Of a stretch of DNA of 64,000 bases, positions 17,843 to 24,510 are shown in pieces. The notes below the pieces were generated by a model. The model saw only the letters and a program-made list of their open reading frames with translations, did not search any database and was not told the DNA's origin. Made by a program: the position numbers and the translations under genes. Positions within the stretch are counted from its first letter, which is position 1. Every line of letters begins with the position of its first letter. Source of the stretch: Pelomonas asaccharophilus_A. GTDB taxonomy: Bacteria > Pseudomonadota > Gammaproteobacteria > Burkholderiales > Burkholderiaceae_C. The DNA lies in contig NZ_JAVDXV010000005.1 in NCBI RefSeq assembly GCF_031458115.1, forward strand, positions 62,001 through 126,000, given 5' to 3'.

Positions 17843-18757
17843 ATGCCCGCAGAATGCCGAGCCATGCAAGCCAGCGCATATCTGAAACTCTCTGTTGCCA
17901 CGGCCTTCGCAACCATCGCGCTGAAGTCGGCCGCCTGGTGGTGGACCGGCTCGGTGAGCCTGGCGGCCGACGCGCTGGAGTCCTTCGTCAACCTGGCCGG
18001 TGCGCTGTTTGCGCTGGCCATGGTCACGCTGGCCGCGCAGCCGGCGGACGACAACCACCCCTTTGGCCACCACAAGGCCGAGTATTTCTCCAGCGGCTTC
18101 GAGGGCATCCTCATCATTGCCGCGGCGCTGGGCATCCTGTGGGGCGCGGTGGACCGCTGGCGCCATCCGCAGCCGCTGGAAAGCCTGGGGCTGGGTCTGG
18201 GTCTGACGCTGTTCAGTACGGCACTGAACGGCGCGCTGGCCTGGGCCATGCTGCGCAAGGCGCGCGAGGTGCGCTCGATGGCGCTGGAGGGCGACGCCCG
18301 CCACCTGTTCACCGACGTGTGGACCTCCGTCGGCGTCGTCGCCGGCCTGCTCGGCGTGATGGCCACCGGCTGGCACTGGCTGGACCCGCTGCTGGCCGCG
18401 GCCGTGGCGCTGAACATCCTGCGTGAAGGCATCCACCTGCTGCGCGAATCCAGCGGCGGGCTGATGGACAAGGCGCTGGACGCTGAATCGCTGGCCGCGG
18501 TGCACGCCGTGCTGGAGCGCCAACGGCAGGCGCAGCCCGTGCGCTTCGACCACATCGCCAGCCGCGTCGCCGGCCAGCGCCGCTTCGTCGACCTGCACAT
18601 GCACCTGCCGGCCGGCTGGACGCTGGGCCGTGCGGCCGCGCTGCGCGGCGAGGTCGAGCAGGCCTTGATGAAGGCAGTGCCGGGGCTGCGCGCCAGCATC
18701 CAGCTGCTGCCGATGAACATGGAAGCGCACAACCTGGATGAAGAGGATTTGACGTGA
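17843..18757 (+). CDS. Cation diffusion facilitator metal exporter
   Basis: The product is a CDF-family inner-membrane antiporter that expels divalent metals such as Zn, Co, Mn or Fe for protons. It has about 304 residues, with six membrane helices in the first 200 and a cytoplasmic ferredoxin-like domain after. Motif SLAADALESFVN on helix 2 and the HPFGHHKAEYFSS loop are classic, and the second metal-ligand pair on helix 5 reads HLFTDVWTS. The metal cannot be deduced. Start is uncertain: GTG 17840, ATG 17843 (AGGAAG upstream) or ATG 17864. Its end overlaps dtd by four bases. Confidence 0.9.
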   Translation: MPAECRAMQASAYLKLSVATAFATIALKSAAWWWTGSVSLAADALESFVNLAGALFALAMVTLAAQPADDNHPFGHHKAEYFSSGFEGILIIAAALGILWGAVDRWRHPQPLESLGLGLGLTLFSTALNGALAWAMLRKAREVRSMALEGDARHLFTDVWTSVGVVAGLLGVMATGWHWLDPLLAAAVALNILREGIHLLRESSGGLMDKALDAESLAAVHAVLERQRQAQPVRFDHIASRVAGQRRFVDLHMHLPAGWTLGRAAALRGEVEQALMKAVPGLRASIQLLPMNMEAHNLDEEDLT

Positions 18758-19194
18758 TCGCGGTGTTGCAACGGGTGCGCGAGGCGCGCGTGGAAGTGGG
18801 CGGCGCCGTCGTCGGCGCCATCCAGCAAGGCTTTCTGATGCTGGTCTGCGCCGAGCCGACCGACACGGAGGCGACGGCCGAGAAACTCATCGCCAAAGTG
18901 CTGAAGCTGCGCGTGTTCAGCGACGAGGCCGGCAAGATGAACCGCAGCGTGCAGGACGTGGGCGGCGGCCTGCTCATCGTCAGCCAGTTCACGCTGGCGG
19001 CCGACACCAACGGCGGCAACCGGCCCAGCTTCTCGGGTGCGGCGCCGGCCGAACAGGGACGAAGGCTCTACGAGCACACGCTGGCGTTCGCGCGCCGGCA
19101 GCACCCGGTCGTCGCCGCGGGCGAGTTCGGCGCCGACATGCAGGTGCACCTCGTCAACGACGGCCCCGTGACCATTCCCATGCGGATGAACTGA
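18754..19194 (+). CDS. dtd: D-aminoacyl-tRNA deacylase
   Basis: Dtd hydrolyses D-aminoacyl-tRNAs and Gly-tRNAAla, acting as a chirality proofreader in the cytoplasm. The 146-residue enzyme has the family motif QFTLAADTNGGNRPSF (SQFTL pocket) and the C-terminal NDGPVTIPM with the cross-subunit Gly-cisPro dipeptide (here GPVT). Start is a GTG overlapping the upstream stop as GTGA, showing translational coupling to the CDF gene. Confidence 0.96.
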   Translation: MIAVLQRVREARVEVGGAVVGAIQQGFLMLVCAEPTDTEATAEKLIAKVLKLRVFSDEAGKMNRSVQDVGGGLLIVSQFTLAADTNGGNRPSFSGAAPAEQGRRLYEHTLAFARRQHPVVAAGEFGADMQVHLVNDGPVTIPMRMN

Positions 19195-19553
19195 TGACGC
19201 CTGAAATCGTCCTGATCGACTCGACCGATGGCCGCGCGCCTGCGCTGGACCAGCCCCGCGAAGACCGCCGCGTGCAAGGCGCGCCGCAACGCCGCACCTG
19301 GACGCTGCACGAAGCCGGCCCCATGAGCGCCGGCGTGTGGGAATGCGAGGTGGGCCGCTGGCGCATCGTCTTCCCCGCTGGCCGCCAGGAGTATTTCCAT
19401 GTGCTGCAGGGCCGCGTGCGCGTGCACGGGTCGGCCGGCGCCGTGGACGTCGGCCCCGGCCAGGGTGGCGTCATCCCGCCGGGCTTCGAGGGCGAGTTCG
19501 AGGTGTTGGAGCCGGTGCGCAAGCACTTTGTCTTCGTGGAAGTTGCCGCCTGA
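19194..19553 (+). CDS. Small cupin protein (DUF861-like)
   Basis: The 119-residue protein is a single cupin barrel of the DUF861 type. The segments WECEVGRWRIVFPAGRQEYF and HVLQGRVRVHG are the characteristic strands, followed by a Gly-Pro-Gly turn and IPPGFEGEFEVLE. Such proteins are often annotated as sugar-binding or ethanolamine-related, but no substrate can be given here. The ATG overlaps the dtd stop by one base. Confidence 0.75.
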   Translation: MTPEIVLIDSTDGRAPALDQPREDRRVQGAPQRRTWTLHEAGPMSAGVWECEVGRWRIVFPAGRQEYFHVLQGRVRVHGSAGAVDVGPGQGGVIPPGFEGEFEVLEPVRKHFVFVEVAA

Positions 19554-19622
19554 GCAACGCAGCCCGGAACACCTGATCCTGGCATTAGCATCCGCCCCCA
19601 AGAAACCTGGGGAGGTGAGTTG

Positions 19623-20489
19623 ATGCTGAAACGACTGCTGGCTGCCATCGCGATCTCGCTGCCCTTGGCCGCGCCGGCCGAGGAGGCCGCCAAACCGACG
19701 CAGACCATCGCCCTCATCTCCACGCTCGGCGACCAGCTCAGCATCGTCAAGCAGCGCGGCAAGCGCGCCAGCAGCATCGACGACTTCTCGCGCCGCACGC
19801 TGCAGATCGACCCCCAGTTGCTGAACATGTCGGTGCTGCGCGGGCTGGACAGCGCACTCGCCGCCGAGGAGCCCAACTCGCGCCGCATCATGTTGCGCTG
19901 GAGTGCCAACCCCGGGCTCGCAGAACAGTTGAAGAACGCGTCCTTCGAGGCCCGCGATGCGCTGGTGCTGGATGCGCTGCGCGAGCGCCTGACCCAGATG
20001 CCGCAACGCGCCGACTGGGACCGCATCGAAGCCATCCTGCCGCGCTTTTCCTGGGAGACGCGCGAGGGCATGCCCAACCGGCTGGGCGGCATCGGCATCT
20101 ACGTCAAGCCCACCGGCAACCAATGGGAACTGCTGGACGAGGACGGCATCGACCGCAAGCAGGATCTCGCCGACCCGGACCAGACCACCATCAACCCGCG
20201 CACAGGCGAGCAGCAGAAGGACAAGGCCTATGTGGCGCCCTTCATCTCGTTCGAGCGCGTGACGCTGGACGCCAAGACGCTGGCCGTCGTCGCCCGCAAG
20301 CCGCAGTTCACGCACACCAAGTACAGCGACCCGAACTCCAAGTCCATCGACGTTGTCGAGCAGGTCTCACCGGCCGAGCTGGTGACGCAGCTCAACAAGC
20401 TCGTCGAACAGGCCGCCTACCGCTCCGTGCGCGGCGCGGTGGAGGTCGGCCCGGTCAAGCAGGTGCCGGCGGAGGCGGGCAAGCCCTGA
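19623..20489 (+). CDS. Secreted protein of unknown function
   Basis: The 288-residue protein begins with a short Sec signal peptide (LLAAIAISLPLAAPA, cleavage near residue 20). The mature part is alpha/beta, without recognisable catalytic motif, cysteine or membrane helix. The segments ISTLGDQLSIVKQRGK and AILPRFSWETREGMPNRLGG look conserved-domain-like, but no family is recognised. ATG 19623 is chosen because GGGGAGGTGA lies about 5-14 bases upstream. It converges with the GH94 gene, 17 bases apart. Confidence 0.7.
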   Translation: MLKRLLAAIAISLPLAAPAEEAAKPTQTIALISTLGDQLSIVKQRGKRASSIDDFSRRTLQIDPQLLNMSVLRGLDSALAAEEPNSRRIMLRWSANPGLAEQLKNASFEARDALVLDALRERLTQMPQRADWDRIEAILPRFSWETREGMPNRLGGIGIYVKPTGNQWELLDEDGIDRKQDLADPDQTTINPRTGEQQKDKAYVAPFISFERVTLDAKTLAVVARKPQFTHTKYSDPNSKSIDVVEQVSPAELVTQLNKLVEQAAYRSVRGAVEVGPVKQVPAEAGKP

Positions 20490-20506
20490 CGGGCTCGCGC
20501 CGCGGT

Positions 20507-23500
20507 TCAGCCGAGTTCCACCGTCCAGCGGTTGACGCTGCCCGGCGCCGGCCGCGGCAGCGCCAGCGCGCCCATGCGGTAGGCATGCGGGCGGCGCGTG
20601 GCGGACAGCTCCGCGCCGGCCTCGTCGCGCACGCGCTCCACGCCATGGCCGCGCGGCCCCACGCGGTAGTTCAGCTCGAAGCGCAGGTCGGCCAGTTGCA
20701 GCTGCACCTGCAGGCCGTCCAGCTGCGGCGGCATGACGGGGTCCACCACCAGTTCGCCCTGCTCCAGCCGCAGGCCCAGCAGTGAACCGATGACCAGCCC
20801 CAGCGCGATGCCGGGGCCGCTGGAGTAGATGCGCCAGCCGCCGTCCAGCGCCACCTCGCCGGCCAGTGCGCGGCCGTATTCGGCCCGGGCCACATAGCGG
20901 TCCGCGAAGGCGGCGTCGGAGCTGGAGTAGTAGCAGTTGGCCTGGCGCGGGCTGGCGCTCTTCACGCGGTCGCGCAGCGCGATGGGGTGGGCCTGCATCA
21001 GCGCCTGCAGGAAGGCCTCGGCATGGCCCAGGTGCGCCAGCATCTGCGCATAGCGCAGGTGGGCGTGCATGTACATGATGCCGATCTCGCGGCCGAAGAA
21101 GGTGCTGGTCTCGGCGCGCTGGAACAGCAGCGACGGGCCGCCGCGATAGGGGAGCGGCGCATCGAACAGGCGCGCGCCGTCGGGGCCCTTCAGGTGCTGC
21201 TCGATCAGCGCGGCCTGCGTGCGCGCCTGATCGGGCGTGAACAGGCTGTCGATGACAGCGTGCATCATCGGCAGCAGGCTGTAGCGCAGGCCGGTGCGCT
21301 GGTCCGTCGGGTGTATCCACAGCTCGCGCCCGCCGGCCTCGGGGAACAGTGCGTAGCCGGCCACCACGTCGTCCTGCACCAGCAGGCGCTGGAACTCGGC
21401 GCGCACGCCAGCCGCCTCGGCCACCAGGCGTGCGGCCTCGTCGCCGCGTCTCAGCTGACCGAATGCTCGCGCCAACGTGTGCAGCATCTGGTGGTGCAGC
21501 GTGACGGTCCACGCGCTGCACAGGCGCTCGCGCAGCGCCGGGTCGGCAGGCTGCAGCGAGTCGTTCCAGTCGCCATGCCAGTAGGCGGCCAGGCCCGTGC
21601 CGGGCACCACGCGCCGGCGGATCAGCGCCAGCGCCCGCTCCACGTGCACGGCCAGCGATGCCGGCACGTCGTCATGGAAGGGCAGCACCTCGTCCAACAG
21701 GCCCGCGTCGCCGCTGGCGATCAGGTATTGCGCGAGGCCCAGAAGCGGCCAGAACACGATGTCGCCGTGCGAGTCACCGGCGCGGATCTGCGCCTCGCGC
21801 TCGAAGAACATGAACCACTGCGGCCAGTCGCCATCGGCGTTCTGCGCGCTGAACACGCGCAGCAGCAGGTCGCGCACCGGCGCCGTCTGGCCCAGCGCCA
21901 GCAGCATCTCCAGCGGGCCCTGGCAGACGTCGCGCGTGCCCCAGCCACCGCCGGAGTACTGCTCCAGCCCGCGCGGCGACAGGTAGTGCACCAGCGCGTT
22001 GTGGGCGTACCAGGGCAGGATGTCGTGCAGCTGCGCCAGCGCCGTGTGCCGCCATTTCGGCAGCGCCAGCGGTTGGGCGGGCGGCGCCGCCACGTCCAGC
22101 AGTTCACCGCGCAGCGTCAGCGTGAATGCATGGCCCGGTGAGAAGTCCAGGCACACCAGGGACTCGCCACGGCTGACGCCGTCGTCGTACAGGCGACCGT
22201 CGTCGCCGACGATGGTGATGCCCGGCGCCTCGATGACCAGCGCCCCCTCCGGAAAGCGCTCGGCCAGCGCGCTGCCTTCGGGCGGCGTGATGCGCAGCCG
22301 CTCGCCGCTGTGCTCCCACACGGGCTTGTCGGGCGCGGCGCCGTCGTCGCCGCCCAGCGCGAGGTTAAGGGTCGCGCGCAGCCGCAGGCCGCGGCCCTTC
22401 AGCACGCGCAGCGTCAGCGTCATCGCATCCGGCGCGGCGCCGGCGGCGGCGACGACCTCGATGACGCCGCCCAGGTGGGCGTAGATCCAGCGGCAGCGCT
22501 GCGGCTGCATCTCGAAGGCCGACGGCAGGCCCAGCAGCTGCCAGTCCTCCGCCTGCGGCTGCACGAACAGCCGCAAGCCAGCGCTGTGGAACAGCCCCAG
22601 CAGGCTGCGCTGCGTGGACAGCATGCGGTTGATGCTGACATGGCCCTGCGTCAGCATGGAATGGAACACGCCGCCCATCCAGCAGGTGGACGTCAGCGCG
22701 CCCTCGTCGGGCACGAGGTGGTCGCCCGCGCGCAGGATGTGGCCGTGCGGGCGCTGCACCAGCAGCTCCTTGGCGCGCAGCACCACGTGGCCGGCATCGG
22801 GCGTGAAGAAGCTCAGCAGCCGGCCGTCCAGCCGCTCCTCGTGGCGGCGTTCGCCGGGGAACAGCTCGCCGCAGGCAGCCTCGTCCAGATCGATGGTGGG
22901 GAAGGTCTGTGCCGTGGCGAACAGGCTGGCCGCCAGCGGCTGGCCGGGCTCCTCCAGCGCCGCCGAGGGTCGGGCCTCCGGCATTGCCAGCAGCGCGGGC
23001 AGAAGGGCCAGGTCGGCATCGCTGCTGGCCTCGGGGTGATGCGCCCGCAGCGTCAGGAAGAAGCCGGCCGATGTGCTCTCGCCCGGCTTCAGCGTCAGGG
23101 CCTCGTCCTGCAGCGCCACCAGCGCATGCTCCTGCTGCAGCCGCGTGCCCGGCAGACCGGCCAGCACGGCCGGCGGCACGACGGTGCCGTCGCGGGCCGC
23201 ATGGCCCCAGACCTGTGCCGCGTCCGTCGCAAAGCTCTCGGCGCGCCGGAGCGAACCGGCCAGCAGCCAGGGATGCTGGCCCTTCTGCGCCTGGTTCTGC
23301 CGCGCCGCCAGCAGCACGCCGTGCTGCGCATGCCGCAGCGGCTGCAGGTCGATGTAGTGGCTGACGTAGAACTCGTTGGTGCGCACCGCGCCGTAGTCCG
23401 CCAGGCCGATGTCGTGCACCAGCACGGGCGCGATGTCGCAGGCGGCACCGCTGTCATTGATGGCCTGCAGATGCCAGAACAGCGTGGGCTGGTCTTCGGC

Positions 23501-23791
23501 CAGCCGCAACTGCAGCCGCAGCGCCAGCCCGTCCCACACGCCGCGCATCTCGAATGCGCCCTCGGCCATGTGCACGCTCAGCGGCGACAGCGGCCCCAGC
23601 AGCGGCACGGCGCGCCAGTCACCGCCGGCATCGCGCCGGCGCAGCCAGATGTTGGCCGGGCCGCCTTCCAGCTCGTTGCCGGGGAAGAGGTTGAGCAGCA
23701 GCCCCGACGCGAGCTGCAGCCGGCGCAGTGCGCCATGGGACAGCAGTTCGGCTTCGAGGCCGGCTTGGTTGCGGATCAGGTGCGGAGTCAT
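20507..23791 (-). CDS. GH94 glycoside phosphorylase, likely 1,2-beta-oligoglucan phosphorylase
   Basis: The 1094-residue protein has the layout of large GH94 enzymes: an N-terminal beta-sandwich, a long central region, then an (alpha/alpha)6 catalytic barrel. The general acid is expected at Asp621 in GGWGTRDVCQGP, the family RDxxQ motif. HGDIVFWPLLGL and AYWHGDWNDSLQP follow in the barrel. Among GH94 groups, about 1100 residues is typical of 1,2-beta-oligoglucan (sophoro-oligosaccharide) phosphorylases; cellobiose and chitobiose phosphorylases are near 800. No signal peptide, so it should act in the cytoplasm, releasing glucose 1-phosphate. It is the last gene of the glucan operon; its ATG overlaps the esterase stop. 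Confidence 0.8.
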   Translation of the reverse strand: MTPHLIRNQAGLEAELLSHGALRRLQLASGLLLNLFPGNELEGGPANIWLRRRDAGGDWRAVPLLGPLSPLSVHMAEGAFEMRGVWDGLALRLQLRLAEDQPTLFWHLQAINDSGAACDIAPVLVHDIGLADYGAVRTNEFYVSHYIDLQPLRHAQHGVLLAARQNQAQKGQHPWLLAGSLRRAESFATDAAQVWGHAARDGTVVPPAVLAGLPGTRLQQEHALVALQDEALTLKPGESTSAGFFLTLRAHHPEASSDADLALLPALLAMPEARPSAALEEPGQPLAASLFATAQTFPTIDLDEAACGELFPGERRHEERLDGRLLSFFTPDAGHVVLRAKELLVQRPHGHILRAGDHLVPDEGALTSTCWMGGVFHSMLTQGHVSINRMLSTQRSLLGLFHSAGLRLFVQPQAEDWQLLGLPSAFEMQPQRCRWIYAHLGGVIEVVAAAGAAPDAMTLTLRVLKGRGLRLRATLNLALGGDDGAAPDKPVWEHSGERLRITPPEGSALAERFPEGALVIEAPGITIVGDDGRLYDDGVSRGESLVCLDFSPGHAFTLTLRGELLDVAAPPAQPLALPKWRHTALAQLHDILPWYAHNALVHYLSPRGLEQYSGGGWGTRDVCQGPLEMLLALGQTAPVRDLLLRVFSAQNADGDWPQWFMFFEREAQIRAGDSHGDIVFWPLLGLAQYLIASGDAGLLDEVLPFHDDVPASLAVHVERALALIRRRVVPGTGLAAYWHGDWNDSLQPADPALRERLCSAWTVTLHHQMLHTLARAFGQLRRGDEAARLVAEAAGVRAEFQRLLVQDDVVAGYALFPEAGGRELWIHPTDQRTGLRYSLLPMMHAVIDSLFTPDQARTQAALIEQHLKGPDGARLFDAPLPYRGGPSLLFQRAETSTFFGREIGIMYMHAHLRYAQMLAHLGHAEAFLQALMQAHPIALRDRVKSASPRQANCYYSSSDAAFADRYVARAEYGRALAGEVALDGGWRIYSSGPGIALGLVIGSLLGLRLEQGELVVDPVMPPQLDGLQVQLQLADLRFELNYRVGPRGHGVERVRDEAGAELSATRRPHAYRMGALALPRPAPGSVNRWTVELG

Positions 23792-24510
23792 GTTTGCTTC
23801 TGCGCCAACAGCCAGGGCAGCAGTTCAGGGTCGTTGTAGGCGGGCGTCCACGAGTCGTGGCCCACGCCGGGGTAGATGGTCAGCGAGGCCGTGCCGCCCG
23901 CGGCGCGCAGCGCGTCCACGCAGGCCACGTGCGGCGCCAGCGGCACCACGGTGTCCTGGTCGCCGTGATAGGCACGCACGGGCACGCCGCGCATGGCGGC
24001 CACCTGGGCCGGGTCGCCAAAGCCGCAGACGGGCGCGATGGCCGCCAAGTCGCGCGGATGGGCCGTCGCCCACTGCCACATGCCGAAGCCGCCCATGGAC
24101 AGGCCGGTGCCGACGCAGCGCTGCGCGTCGACATGCAGCCTGGCCTTCAGCGCGACCAGCAGCCGGTGCAGGCGCTCGGGGTCCCAGCGCTGGTTGTCGT
24201 CGCACTGCGGGCTGACGACGATGGCGGGCCAGGCGGCACCGGCGGCGATGAGCTTGGGCGGGCCATGCACCTTGACCTTCTGCAGGTCGGTGCCGCGCTC
24301 GCCGGAGCCGTGCAGGAAGATCACCAACGGCCAGCGCTCGCTGCGCTGCGCGTACTCGCGCGGCAGCCAGATCCAGAAGCGCGTTCCCTCCAGCTCCCAC
24401 GCGCGCTGCTCGCCGGCCGCCAGACCGGGCGGCACGGTGGGTGGCAGCGCGGCGCAGGCGCTCAGCAGCACGGGGCTCGTCAACAGCAGCTGGCGGCGGG
24501 AGATCGTCAT
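23788..24510 (-). CDS. Lipoprotein alpha/beta-hydrolase esterase in the glucan operon
   Basis: The 240-residue protein starts with a twin-arginine stretch (SRRQLLLT) and a lipobox ending in LLSAC, so it is probably a Tat-exported lipoprotein. The catalytic triad can be placed as Ser138 (GLSMGG), Asp186 (GDQDT) and His218 (GVGHDSW), with an HGSGER oxyanion motif. It resembles dienelactone-hydrolase or feruloyl-esterase-like enzymes of polysaccharide loci. Its position suggests it removes ester substituents, such as succinyl or acetyl groups, from the glucan; this is inference. Both ends overlap operon neighbours by three or four bases. Confidence 0.75.
   Translation of the reverse strand: MTISRRQLLLTSPVLLSACAALPPTVPPGLAAGEQRAWELEGTRFWIWLPREYAQRSERWPLVIFLHGSGERGTDLQKVKVHGPPKLIAAGAAWPAIVVSPQCDDNQRWDPERLHRLLVALKARLHVDAQRCVGTGLSMGGFGMWQWATAHPRDLAAIAPVCGFGDPAQVAAMRGVPVRAYHGDQDTVVPLAPHVACVDALRAAGGTASLTIYPGVGHDSWTPAYNDPELLPWLLAQKQT

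Noticed and set aside
22310..23839. 509-codon plus-strand frame opposite the GH94 gene
   Set aside because: It is antisense to conserved GH94 sequence, has Gln/His/Arg-rich composition and no domain. It is a shadow of the real gene.
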